64,000 bases of DNA, taken from Thalassotalea fonticola (GTDB lineage: Bacteria > Pseudomonadota > Gammaproteobacteria > Enterobacterales > Alteromonadaceae). The notes beneath the pieces were generated by a model that was given only the letters and a program-made list of their open reading frames with translations, was not told the origin of the DNA and ran no database searches. Position numbers and translations under genes: made by a program. Of this stretch, positions 1 to 9,237 are shown in pieces (position 1 is the stretch's first letter; each line of letters opens with the position of its first letter). Location of the stretch: positions 1,240,001 to 1,304,000 of the forward strand of contig NZ_CP136600.1 of assembly GCF_032911225.1 (NCBI RefSeq), read 5' to 3'.

Positions 1-547
1 CAGCTTTGCCCACGGCAATAACGTTTGGCAGCTGACTGACTAATATGGCTTCTGAAGGCGATAACGTTGCAGTAAAGCCATTGAGTGCCGTTTGGTACGT
101 CGAGCCAATTTCAACGTCGCGTTGTAAACGCAAATTAAGATGAAATTGGGTCTCGTTTTGCTTATTGGCCAGGTAGCTTTTATATTTTTTAGAGGCCAAA
201 CTTTTGGTATCTAATTTACCCTGGCTAGTTGTATTACTGCCTTTACTGGCAAGAATATTCGTCGGAGCAAGGTTATTGATCCCGCCACGATAATTAGTTA
301 GTGGTTGGTCTTGTAAAATAATGAAATATTCATTACTTAAATGTTTACGAACAAGGTTGTCAATATCGAGAGTAGCAGAGCCAACGTCGCCATTGTCCAA
401 CGTTCTAAATGGTACTGTTACAGTATTATCTTCAACAAACCTACCTAATTGGTAAGCGTGTTCAAGCGCATTAGTTTCAGCGCTCACGCCGGCACTAGCA
501 AGTACCAGTGAACACGCCGAAATCATTTTACTTAACTTAAATTTCAC
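1..547 (-). CDS. Subtilase-family (S8) secreted peptidase, N-terminal part only (cut by window edge)
   Basis: The frame reads from a GTG at 547-545, preceded by an AAGGAA ribosome site six bases away, and stays open to the window edge, giving 182 residues. A signal peptide ending near GVSA is followed by an inhibitor-I9-like propeptide. The propeptide closely matches the one at the start of the subtilase at 20171-24532: both have NEYF, LASKGSN, GKL.TKSLASK and NGF.A.L(S/T)PSEA. The catalytic domain lies outside the window, so activity cannot be judged. It sits 44 bases downstream of the degenerate subtilase at 592-4668, the same order as the pair 24555/20171, and is probably co-transcribed with it. 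It is called a protease by paralogy only. Confidence 0.8.
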   Translation of the reverse strand, partial: MKFKLSKMISACSLVLASAGVSAETNALEHAYQLGRFVEDNTVTVPFRTLDNGDVGSATLDIDNLVRKHLSNEYFIILQDQPLTNYRGGINNLAPTNILASKGSNTTSQGKLDTKSLASKKYKSYLANKQNETQFHLNLRLQRDVEIGSTYQTALNGFTATLSPSEAILVSQLPNVIAVGKA

Positions 548-591
548 AAAAAATTCCTTACGGAAAGAATCAGACTCTTTCCGACACATAA

Positions 592-3500
592 TTATCTAAA
601 ACGGCGACTACAAAACAGCACTAACGACAGCAATATATAAATCGAACCACCGGATGAGCTTTTTTCATTGTTTGAGTCAGTACTCGTTGCGGCGATGTTA
701 AATGCCATATCTGCCTGGTAGAAGTTTTGGCCGTCATTGACGGTGATCTGTGCAGTGAATTCGCCATTAACAAGCGGCGTTCCTGTCAATAGGCCAGCAC
801 TGTTTAAAAGCAAGCCTTGCGGTAAGTTTTTAGCTTTGTATTTAAGACCAATACCATCAATATCGGTGAAATATACAGATAAGTCCTTGGCATCAATGGC
901 TTGCCCTTGCACACCGATAAAGTCTTCTATCGCTGAAACTTGCTGCGGAGCATTGTCGTTTGAGTTGGTAATATATACATCAATCTGCTGGGTCAGACCG
1001 TTGTTCTGGCCAACTTTAACGCTCACCAACAAAGGGTAATGTTGATGTGTTTCGTAATCGATGCGAGATGTATCACGAATTGATAACACGCCATCAGAAG
1101 AAAGCTGGAAAGGTGCGCCGGCACTGTCACCAATTAACGTCAATTCGGCTTCGGCAGTGATTAAGCCGCTAATCAATGTTGTATCAGTTAATTGTACTTG
1201 TCCAAACGCTTCACCAATTGCTGTATTCTCAGCTACTGAGAATATTTGGCCTGGTTCAATAACCGGTAAAACTGAGTTGTTACCAGCGATAACATAATAA
1301 CCAGTTTGTGGGTTAAATACGGCAGCTCCTTCTGAACATTTACGGATTTCTACGTTCACCACTGAACACTCTGCAGAATACAAGGTTGATGTTTTCGCTC
1401 GAGTGTTGGGCTGCAATGTAATGCTATCTTGCCAGTCAAACGTTGTTTGCTCAGCTCTATTGAACTGCGCAAATTTAAACATAGTGCCAGTAAAAGACGA
1501 CGTGCCTGGTGAACCATCAAATACAGGTGGAATAAGCAAGGTATCGAGCTTTACGGTTATTTCATATTGCCACTTATCAATTTCAGCAATCTTAGTTGAA
1601 TTTTTGATTTGCTCGGCGATACAATTTGCCGTAACGCTTTTGGCCGGAAAATCACATATTAATTCACCGTTGGCAATTAATGGTGAATCAAACTGAATCG
1701 CTTCAACAAACAATTCATGTTCAATTCTACATTCAAAATTAACACCTCCATTGACATAACAGACCGGCGAAAGATCGCCCTTACGCAAGCCAAAGTCGGC
1801 TAAATACTCATACAGATAGGTATCAACGACATCTTCAGGGTAGTAATTTATACAATTCTTATTAATGTCTTTTATTTGATTGTTGCCACACTCTAATTCC
1901 GCCGGATCTATGGCATCTTCATTTACTTTATTTGTTACCAGGCCACCAAGAGTAAAGTTATGAATTAACGGCGCATCCCATGGACCAGGAATTCCTACTC
2001 TGTCGGTCGATACAATCATCGCCAACGGCTCAGCAAACGTTTGTTCATTAATCGCACCATGGTATAAGTCATTAGTACAGATGCTATTGATTACCGTTTT
2101 ACGATTCGGGGTAAATATCATTGGCAAACTACTAGGCTTAATACGTGCCGTAGGCCTGAAGCGATCATACGCCATGCTTAAATCGATGTAGTGGGTACTA
2201 AAGCTGTTTTCACTATTTAACCTACTGGTCAGTTCGGTAAGTTGAAAATCAGGCGAGCTGGAATTTGCCAACACGTAATTATCATAATTTGCGTCCTCGA
2301 CCGCTTGCATGGTATATAACTTAATTGCGACCAGATTCATGCCCCGCTCAAAATGGTTGGCAACGGGCAGATCAATATTGTCAAACATGGTAACGGCAAT
2401 GCTAAGTTTTTGACCTGATTCACAACTTGCCTCTGGATAAACGCCACCAGCAATGGTTTGTGGAATATGACCATAGTTAGTTGCTAAAGAAAGTGGTTTG
2501 CGCTCAGTCCGATAAATAATCGGCATCGAGTATAATGTTTGCGGATAATCACTATTATTGACAAGATCAATTAAGTGCTCTTCAAAATTGGCGCCGTATT
2601 CAAGCGCGTCTTCAATTACATTACTGTGCGGTAATGGTGTGTAATCAATGTTGCGCTGCCCAGATGCGTATTCTGAATAATGAAAAGCGGAATCAAATGA
2701 GTCTTTATCAATCTCAATATCATCACTCACTTGCGGCATTACCAGCCAGGGCATGCGAATATTGGCGGCATTATTTATGCTGTGATTGAGTTGTAAATAG
2801 CCTTGAAATGCCAGCCTGTCCCAATTTTCAATGGTGAAATCAGTGCCTTTGGTGATGATATCACGCTCTAACTTTGCGGCATCGATACGAAATGTTACGG
2901 CAACAATTTTCTCTTCACCGGCGGCTAATATAATCGTCTCTGGAAAATCAATGCTTATCGCATCGTTTGAAGCTTTATTGCCATTAATGATAATTTCTGA
3001 ATGATAGAGTTGCTCGCTGTCAGAAATATTTTTTATCTTGATATTACGACTAACACTACGTTGACCACTAACATCTAAAAACCCAAGATTTAAACTAGGT
3101 TGGTGATTATCATTATCGATCATCAGAGCATAAGAAGAGTTTGCCGATAATGGTTGAATCGTACCACCACCAATTTGCGCAACACCCCAATCGTTAATAG
3201 TGTTGATATTACCGGTATTAACAATTAATGACTTTACTTCGCTTGGGGTAAGTTCCGGGTGATTTTGCATGATCGACGTCGCCGTTGCTGCTACTTTCGC
3301 CGCCAATAGAAAATTACTGGTTTCCATCTTACCTTGGCCAGAGCCAGTTGCCGCAAGAGCACCAAATACTTCACGGTTTACCGATAATATATCCGGTTTT
3401 AATACAGAATCACCTCGGGTAGGTCCGATACTTGTCGCTTTATCGACGTGATATTGGTCATTTTCAACGTACGCCGTACCAACAGTAATGGCCTCGGGTG

Positions 3501-4668
3501 CTGTTGCACGTGGCGCGACATTAAAATAACTGTGATGGTAAACAGTAAAGCGTTTTGGCAAGCCATTCTCATCGACGATGACATTGTCATTAGAGTCAAA
3601 ACGATATTCGTAAAAACCACTGGCATCACCTGATGGCAACACAACCTGCATGCCCGTTGCGGCAAGTGAGCGCAACATTTTAACTTCAACATTATTCGAA
3701 TCGATGCCAGTTTCAAACTCTCGATAAAAACCGAATGACGATGCAGGAGTATCTAAAATCACGACATCCGCACTATCCGACAAATCGCCATCCATGTTTG
3801 GATCTATAGACATTTCCAGCGCACTAAGAATAGCTTCTCGCCTTTGTGCTATATGGTAGCCCGCAAAGGCTATACCTTCGACTTTATATGCTAGTATTTT
3901 AGCATCGGGCGCCGCTTGTTTGATCAAAGAAGCGGCCATTGTACCTGTGCCACCTACATAGGTTGAAAAGTCGCTTGGATATTCCAATGGGTTGTAATCG
4001 TAAACACCACTTTCTGAAGTAAAATCGAAACCACCAATAACAACATCATTAGGGAAGCCTTCCCAGCTGTTGACTATGTTGTCATACGCCTGGCCATAAT
4101 CACCGTTACCGCCTAATGATTTATGGGTATAATCAACACCGCTGCCGATAATAGCGACCACAGGTGCGCCTTTCGCATCGTTCACTTTTAACAGCGGGTA
4201 AGGATTTTCGACCTTAGCCTGCAAACCTTTCGCCTGCATCTCGCTATTTGCTGCAATCTTTCTGCCCGTAGCGATAATACTGTGAATATGTTTATGGTCC
4301 GCCAATTTATCAACGCTAGCCTTAGGCATTACCACGTGCAACATATTACCAATAAGGCGAATGCGATCGGTAATATACGCCGTTGGTTCAAGAGCCGTGA
4401 TGTCAGCAACCAATTGTTGCTGCTGTAAAGAGACTTGACTAATTGCCTCTTGACGGTTAACACCGTTTTTTGCGTAGGAGGTATCTATGGCACCAGGTTG
4501 CTGTAACAGTATTCTATACTCGGCTACGGATTCAGATAATTCATCGCTGTTCGAGCCTTGAGAATTCTCTACCGGATGAATTAAGTAATTGCCAGTAGTA
4601 TCTGCCTGTGCAGTAGTACTAAAAGCAGAACCAATCAGTAAGGTCAGGAGTGATGATTTTAAAACCAT
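592..4668 (-). CDS. Catalytically degenerate subtilase-fold secreted protein with cadherin-like domains and GlyGly-CTERM
   Basis: The ATG at 4668 follows an AAGGAAG site by eight bases and gives 1358 residues; an in-frame TTG 12 codons upstream lacks a site. A signal peptide and propeptide lead into a subtilisin-like fold, but the catalytic residues are gone. The Asp of the DTG motif is Gly (AIIGSGVDYTH, about residue 175), the His of GHGTH is Thr (GTGTMAA, about 241), the oxyanion Asn is Asp (PSGDASG, about 348) and GTSMA is not recognisable (METSNFLLAA). The flanks remain (VVIGGFDF, LKPDIL, HPELTPSEVKSL). Beta-sandwich domains, two paired-cysteine motifs, a cadherin repeat and a putative-Ig cadherin-like domain follow, then a GGS motif, a hydrophobic helix and SRRFR. 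That tail is a GlyGly-CTERM, predicting rhombosortase processing. It is homologous along its length to 24555-28646. An inert binding or regulatory role is inferred. Confidence 0.85.
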   Translation of the reverse strand: MVLKSSLLTLLIGSAFSTTAQADTTGNYLIHPVENSQGSNSDELSESVAEYRILLQQPGAIDTSYAKNGVNRQEAISQVSLQQQQLVADITALEPTAYITDRIRLIGNMLHVVMPKASVDKLADHKHIHSIIATGRKIAANSEMQAKGLQAKVENPYPLLKVNDAKGAPVVAIIGSGVDYTHKSLGGNGDYGQAYDNIVNSWEGFPNDVVIGGFDFTSESGVYDYNPLEYPSDFSTYVGGTGTMAASLIKQAAPDAKILAYKVEGIAFAGYHIAQRREAILSALEMSIDPNMDGDLSDSADVVILDTPASSFGFYREFETGIDSNNVEVKMLRSLAATGMQVVLPSGDASGFYEYRFDSNDNVIVDENGLPKRFTVYHHSYFNVAPRATAPEAITVGTAYVENDQYHVDKATSIGPTRGDSVLKPDILSVNREVFGALAATGSGQGKMETSNFLLAAKVAATATSIMQNHPELTPSEVKSLIVNTGNINTINDWGVAQIGGGTIQPLSANSSYALMIDNDNHQPSLNLGFLDVSGQRSVSRNIKIKNISDSEQLYHSEIIINGNKASNDAISIDFPETIILAAGEEKIVAVTFRIDAAKLERDIITKGTDFTIENWDRLAFQGYLQLNHSINNAANIRMPWLVMPQVSDDIEIDKDSFDSAFHYSEYASGQRNIDYTPLPHSNVIEDALEYGANFEEHLIDLVNNSDYPQTLYSMPIIYRTERKPLSLATNYGHIPQTIAGGVYPEASCESGQKLSIAVTMFDNIDLPVANHFERGMNLVAIKLYTMQAVEDANYDNYVLANSSSPDFQLTELTSRLNSENSFSTHYIDLSMAYDRFRPTARIKPSSLPMIFTPNRKTVINSICTNDLYHGAINEQTFAEPLAMIVSTDRVGIPGPWDAPLIHNFTLGGLVTNKVNEDAIDPAELECGNNQIKDINKNCINYYPEDVVDTYLYEYLADFGLRKGDLSPVCYVNGGVNFECRIEHELFVEAIQFDSPLIANGELICDFPAKSVTANCIAEQIKNSTKIAEIDKWQYEITVKLDTLLIPPVFDGSPGTSSFTGTMFKFAQFNRAEQTTFDWQDSITLQPNTRAKTSTLYSAECSVVNVEIRKCSEGAAVFNPQTGYYVIAGNNSVLPVIEPGQIFSVAENTAIGEAFGQVQLTDTTLISGLITAEAELTLIGDSAGAPFQLSSDGVLSIRDTSRIDYETHQHYPLLVSVKVGQNNGLTQQIDVYITNSNDNAPQQVSAIEDFIGVQGQAIDAKDLSVYFTDIDGIGLKYKAKNLPQGLLLNSAGLLTGTPLVNGEFTAQITVNDGQNFYQADMAFNIAATSTDSNNEKSSSGGSIYILLSLVLFCSRRFR

Positions 4669-5305
4669 TAAAACGACTTCCTTTTTAACTTTCGTGTGTA
4701 GCAACGCAATATTTATTTATTAATTTTCACGTCGAATTTGTTTACGCAGCAACATACGGCAAGCATTTCTATTAAGCAATTGCGTGAGCTTTAGAACCTC
4801 TTTATTTTCAGTTGATTATTTATCTTTTTATTATCATTAAAATTATTACCTTTACTTTCAACAAGTTAATAAAATAAAAAAACAAATTTAACGATATTCA
4901 GTAAACAAAACTGATGTCGATTTGTCCAAAATTGATATAAATATCGATAAATTTCTCAGCGGAACAGCGTGGCTAAGATAGCTTGTTAATTAGTTGTCGA
5001 CAGGAACTAAGCTTGTCAACGCTCTTTGGTACACAACGGGGTTAGTCTAGGTAGTTGCACTCCATTAAATGATGGAAATGGCGCATTGACGAAATTAAAA
5101 ATAATGTCAACGGCGTGCATTGCTGTTAAAGGTGTTGTTAATAAATATCAGCAAATTACAATCTGGTTATGATGTGATGTTTTGTTATTGTCATAATTAA
5201 ACGGAACTGTTGCACGGATTATGATTAGAATCGCTAGAAAATAAAGGGTTAAGTGTTAATATATTGGCTCAATTAAGGGAAGGATTAACTTAAAATTGCT
5301 ACCAT

Positions 5306-5364
5306 TTCCTGAACTTGTTTCAGGATCTCATTAAAGTAATCAGATCCTGAAACGAGTTCAGGAA
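5306..5364. repeat. Inverted repeat of two 23-bp arms
   Basis: The arms at 5306-5328 and 5342-5364 are reverse complements with one mismatch, around the words CCTGAAC and TTTCAGGATCT, with a 13-base loop. There is no strong T tract on either side, so it looks like a dispersed palindromic (REP-like) element rather than a terminator. The family assignment is inferred. Confidence 0.7.
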
Positions 5365-5393
5365 GAAAGCGACAACTACCTTGAAATAACCGG

Positions 5394-5513
5394 CATTCCT
5401 TCATCCTTGAAGCTACAAATCTATTACCATCCTTGGCGATTTGCATTCCTGCATCCCTGAAGTTACAAATCTATTGCCACCCATGGCGATTTGCATTCCT
5501 GCATCCCTGAAGT
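5394..5513. repeat. 50-bp tandem repeat, about 2.4 copies
   Basis: Units begin with CATTCCT at 5394, 5444 and 5494. The first two are 50 bases each with a few substitutions and the third stops after about 20 bases. Units abut with no unique spacer, so this is not a CRISPR array. No protein reads through it. Confidence 0.75.
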
Positions 5514-5547
5514 AAAAAGCCACCAAAGCACTTTTGCATTGGTGGCT
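5514..5547 (-). terminator. Rho-independent terminator of the LRR lipoprotein gene 5596-8814
   Basis: The nine-base arms AGCCACCAA and TTGGTGGCT (5518-5526 and 5539-5547) are perfect complements. On the minus strand the hairpin is followed by a run of T at 5514-5518. It lies about 50 bases after the stop codon of the gene. Confidence 0.85.
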
Positions 5548-5595
5548 ATTTAGACTTTTTCAGCTTCAAACGGCTTGTCAGTTAACTAGTGGTGA

Positions 5596-8500
5596 CTAGA
5601 AGCCTCCACAGCCAATTCCACCTTCACATGCTTCACCGTTGATTGGTCTGTAGGTAATATCCCTTACATCTATAGTAAACGGGGTGGCCGTTTTATCCAC
5701 ATTACCATCTTCTCGCGGAATAACTGTGTCATAGGCTGGGTAACAGACAGCAATAGTATCGCCGGCATTACCTGAACAGCGTGGTATGTATGGCTTATTA
5801 TGTGGTTGTTGCCAGCTAATGGTACCGGTAAAGGTTGAATTTGGATGATTCTCCTCATCGGCCGTCATAATACAGGTAGATAAGCCATCACTAACTGCCG
5901 AACAGCTAAGGTCATAGGAATGATCGCTTTTGCTAGATTTTAACAACTGTAATAATAACCTGTCTTCAAAACTAGCGGCAAATTTATTACCCGGAAGCAC
6001 CCGCTGCTCAAAATCAAAAGTAAAGGCAACACCTGGCCAGACTTCTGTGGTTCCATATTTGACAGTATCTTCAGGCTGACATTGTGCCTGTAAAGAGTTA
6101 GCCTCGGCTTTACAGCTAATTCTGCTATCATTGGTTAACGCGTGATTCGATTCAAAACAGATCGGATACATTTCTTCGCCGGCGTGTTTTGAAATACAGG
6201 CAATTCCATCGGTAATACCCAAGGAACTGGAGCCATTTGATGAAATTCCGGCAACCTGAGTGCTCAAGTTTAATACAGTCAACGGAGTTCTGGCCGCCTC
6301 ACCGTCAGGGTCAACACCAAAAGGTCCACCAGTTTTAATATCAAACTCTTCCGGTACGATGCATTGCTCTTCGGCGTCGTCATCACCTATCAGAAGTGTT
6401 GTTCCATCGGCTTTTGCTCTGTCATTAATGGCAACTTGCAATTCACACAGTAGCTGATTATTTCTTAAGTCCACCTTGGCTGGTAATACTTGCCAGTTAA
6501 GTAACGTATCCACTGAGCGAATGGAGTTATCACTAAGATCTAATTGATTAAGGCTCTCCAAAGCCGCTAACGGACTTATTACTGTACTACCTAGTAGTTC
6601 ATTATTGGCTAAGCGTAATTCTGTTAACTGCGTCATTTCACTAACGCCAGCAATATTACTAATGTGATTATTATCTATAGATAATACTGTTAATGCCGTT
6701 AATTTGCTTAAATCATCGATACTGCCAGAAATATTATTATCACTTAAATTTAAAGTAGTTAATTCAACCAGGCCTTTTAGTGGAGCAACATTAACAATAT
6801 TGTTATTACTAGCGTCAAGTTCAGTTAACTTCGTCAATGCAGCAAGAGAGTCGATGTTAACAATATTATTGTTACTCAAATCTAGCTTAGTAAAATTTGT
6901 TAATGCGGCAAGTGAGTCAACATTAACTATTTCGTTATTATCTATGTCGAGCTCACGTAGTTGCGGCATATTAAAGAAGTTAGGCAAGGTAACAACTTTA
7001 CTGTAACTGGCACTTAATGAGATGAGCCCGAAAGCGTCATTCAGTGGCGATAAATCTGTTATCAGGGTTTTAGCAACATAAACCTCACTTAACTCGGTAA
7101 ACCCAGTTAGCGCGGTAAGATTGGTAACGGCAGTGCCACTTAGATCTAGTTTTATTAATTGCGTGTTATTTTCAAGGTGGTCAATATTTTTAAAGGTAGT
7201 ATTAGCTAAATTTAATTCAGTTAAACCTGGCATATTCATTAAAAATGAAAAATCATAGGTTTTGTTCGAATCAGCGAGCGCCGCACTGCTGGAATTGGCT
7301 GCGAGCGTTAACTTTGTAATAGGTAAATGTTTTAGTTGGGCAAGTCCTGATATATCAGATGCATTGGTAAAGTCTACCGAAGTGACATTGACAAAGTATT
7401 TCAATGCAGAACTAATGTCGCCGTATTTTTTATATTCGGCACAATTAAGGGCGGTAAACTCAGTAACCGGCACATCTAGTTGTGCATTACTCATGCTTCT
7501 CAAATCATAGGTGTTGCTAATGTATTCACTGCGACGAGCCATTGCGTTTAAACAACCAAGCAAAGCATTATCATGATTTCTGGCATTTTCTTCATCAAAA
7601 TCTTTAAGCGTTAACTGCGATACATACGGTAAGTATTGGCTGTCATCATATGGGTGGTGATCAAAATACAAATCATCAGTATCAATATCTTCAATATCCT
7701 GGCCAGCTTTATCTTTAATGATGTTTAAATAACCATCACCATCGATATCCTGGTCGAAAATATCAAACACAGTATCGTTATCGGTGTCTGGAAATTCGCT
7801 AATATCAGGGTCGGCAACAATCGTTCGTACAGTTTCGTTATATAAATCACCGTCGGCTTGCAACATATTTAAAACATTGGTGTATGCGCTTGGGTCTGTT
7901 AATAATGCAAAGGTATCTGCAACATTTTCTGCTAATGCGTATTCTGTGTATTTACCACGAACATCAACAACGGCTTTGAGCACAGCGGCAATCTCTAGCA
8001 TGCTCTCGCGACTGGTATCGTAAAGGTTAGGATATATTTCGTTGTAAGTATCTTCGTCGGTAATAGGCGCTTTGTCGTTTAATTGCTGAGCAACAAGGTA
8101 TTGAGCAGTTGATAAATTAGTAACATTGACGCCAAAATTTTCAGTAATGGTGATAAAGCCCAATGAGCTTTGTTGTTGATAGACCGTATTAAAGCTGGCT
8201 AACAAAGACACCAACTTTACTTTTGCTTGTGCAGGTATGGCGCCAAGCGCGGTAATTTTGATCAGTTCACCGAAGTTACGCTCATCAACAATAACTTCAA
8301 GGTCATAATAGCCTAAGCCATTGGCGGTGGTGTTAAAACTCTCATCGCCAATATCAAAGGTAACGTCAGCGTCTACTACTTCTTCATCAATAATCTGGCC
8401 GAAAAACAGCAGCTCTTTTTTGATCGGAATTGCAGTAAACACAGTAGACGATGTTGCAGTTAACCCATCATTATCAGTTACTATTAAAGATACAGTGAAC

Positions 8501-8814
8501 GACATTTTTTCGCTAATGCTTGGCGTGATAAAACTTAACTGCGCGCTATCAGCCGCGATTAATTCAACGGTGTCGGTGTCAACACTCCATTGATAACTGG
8601 CAATTTTACCGTCAATATCCATCGCATCGGCACTAAACGTAGTCACCTCTCTTTCGGTTGCACGATTGCTACCGACAATTTCAACGGTTGGTGCCTGGTT
8701 AACTATATCTGGAGCGTTAGATTCTCCATCGCTGCCACCACAGCCGGTGAGTATGCTTGCTGTTAGTAAACAGCCGCCGTAAATTATTTTATTATAGGTT
8801 TTCCGAAACGCCAT
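5596..8814 (-). CDS. Large LRR lipoprotein with PKD-like domain and paired-cysteine C-terminal region
   Basis: The protein has 1072 residues. A lipobox LTGC places the lipidated Cys at residue 25, so it is probably membrane-anchored, possibly surface-exposed. A PKD/Ig-like domain follows (about 40-130), then an aspartate-rich segment with DxDxDG-type calcium-binding repeats (about 345-390), then some 14 SDS22/internalin-type leucine-rich repeats (about 465-790) of the form LTKLDLSNNNIVNI. Two adjacent repeats are nearly identical, suggesting recent internal duplication. The C-terminal 270 residues carry four Cys pairs spaced 9-12 residues apart. It is paralogous to 13809-16937. LRR proteins of this kind bind protein or glycan ligands; the ligand here is unknown. 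It lies downstream of the regulator 9238-11313, separated by about 420 bases. Confidence 0.88.
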   Translation of the reverse strand: MAFRKTYNKIIYGGCLLTASILTGCGGSDGESNAPDIVNQAPTVEIVGSNRATEREVTTFSADAMDIDGKIASYQWSVDTDTVELIAADSAQLSFITPSISEKMSFTVSLIVTDNDGLTATSSTVFTAIPIKKELLFFGQIIDEEVVDADVTFDIGDESFNTTANGLGYYDLEVIVDERNFGELIKITALGAIPAQAKVKLVSLLASFNTVYQQQSSLGFITITENFGVNVTNLSTAQYLVAQQLNDKAPITDEDTYNEIYPNLYDTSRESMLEIAAVLKAVVDVRGKYTEYALAENVADTFALLTDPSAYTNVLNMLQADGDLYNETVRTIVADPDISEFPDTDNDTVFDIFDQDIDGDGYLNIIKDKAGQDIEDIDTDDLYFDHHPYDDSQYLPYVSQLTLKDFDEENARNHDNALLGCLNAMARRSEYISNTYDLRSMSNAQLDVPVTEFTALNCAEYKKYGDISSALKYFVNVTSVDFTNASDISGLAQLKHLPITKLTLAANSSSAALADSNKTYDFSFLMNMPGLTELNLANTTFKNIDHLENNTQLIKLDLSGTAVTNLTALTGFTELSEVYVAKTLITDLSPLNDAFGLISLSASYSKVVTLPNFFNMPQLRELDIDNNEIVNVDSLAALTNFTKLDLSNNNIVNIDSLAALTKLTELDASNNNIVNVAPLKGLVELTTLNLSDNNISGSIDDLSKLTALTVLSIDNNHISNIAGVSEMTQLTELRLANNELLGSTVISPLAALESLNQLDLSDNSIRSVDTLLNWQVLPAKVDLRNNQLLCELQVAINDRAKADGTTLLIGDDDAEEQCIVPEEFDIKTGGPFGVDPDGEAARTPLTVLNLSTQVAGISSNGSSSLGITDGIACISKHAGEEMYPICFESNHALTNDSRISCKAEANSLQAQCQPEDTVKYGTTEVWPGVAFTFDFEQRVLPGNKFAASFEDRLLLQLLKSSKSDHSYDLSCSAVSDGLSTCIMTADEENHPNSTFTGTISWQQPHNKPYIPRCSGNAGDTIAVCYPAYDTVIPREDGNVDKTATPFTIDVRDITYRPINGEACEGGIGCGGF

Positions 8815-9237
8815 TATTGATACCTGTGTTCAATGAGAAATTTTTTTCAGTTTATTCATACCTTAGATATAAAGTTATCCAAGGCAGAAAAACCGCTTTT
8901 AATTGGTGCGTATAATTAAACCGAATTAGCATGAAGAGCAATCAAGACAAACTCAAAAATTGCACTTTAAGTCATCTTTGAAATATCTATTAACTTAAAA
9001 ATCAGTAACTTGCATACAGAAACAAGATGTTATTCTAGCTAGTTAAAGACGTTATTTTGGTGAAGAAGTTAGTTATGTGGTTACGAGGTTAAATGCTAGT
9101 TATGCTATCGGACAAGTAAAATGGCTGTAACAAAATCGGTTAAAACAGTGAGCCACAGATTAATGGATAAGTGGTTGTTACACTGAAGCCTGATCCGGCT
9201 TCAGTGTTAAAAAAGTTAAAGCAAATGAGAAACTAGT
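8815..9237. other. Intergenic region between the CadC-like regulator and the LRR lipoprotein
   Basis: AT-rich and without a supportable gene. It must hold the promoter of the lipoprotein gene, which is a natural target of the adjacent regulator. A hairpin at 9180-9207 lies at its far end. No clear operator repeat was found by eye. Confidence 0.5.
9180..9207 (-). terminator. Hairpin after the regulator gene, probable terminator
   Basis: The arms ACACTGAAGCC and GGCTTCAGTGT (9180-9190 and 9197-9207) pair perfectly over 11 bases. It lies 30 bases beyond the stop of the minus-strand regulator. The following minus-strand sequence is not T-rich, so it is a weak intrinsic terminator or an mRNA 3' stabiliser. 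Confidence 0.5.

Larger units (their letters stand above)
4669..5595. other. Long intergenic region upstream of 592-4668
   Basis: No convincing gene is visible on either strand. The region contains an inverted repeat (5306-5364), 50-bp tandem repeats (5394-5513) and the terminator of the upstream lipoprotein gene (5514-5547). The AT-rich part near 4700-4950 next to the downstream gene probably carries its promoter and leader, but no single promoter stands out. Confidence 0.6.

Noticed and set aside
5394..5513. Possible CRISPR-like repeats
   Set aside because: The 50-base units abut directly with no spacers and there is no cas gene; it is a simple tandem repeat.
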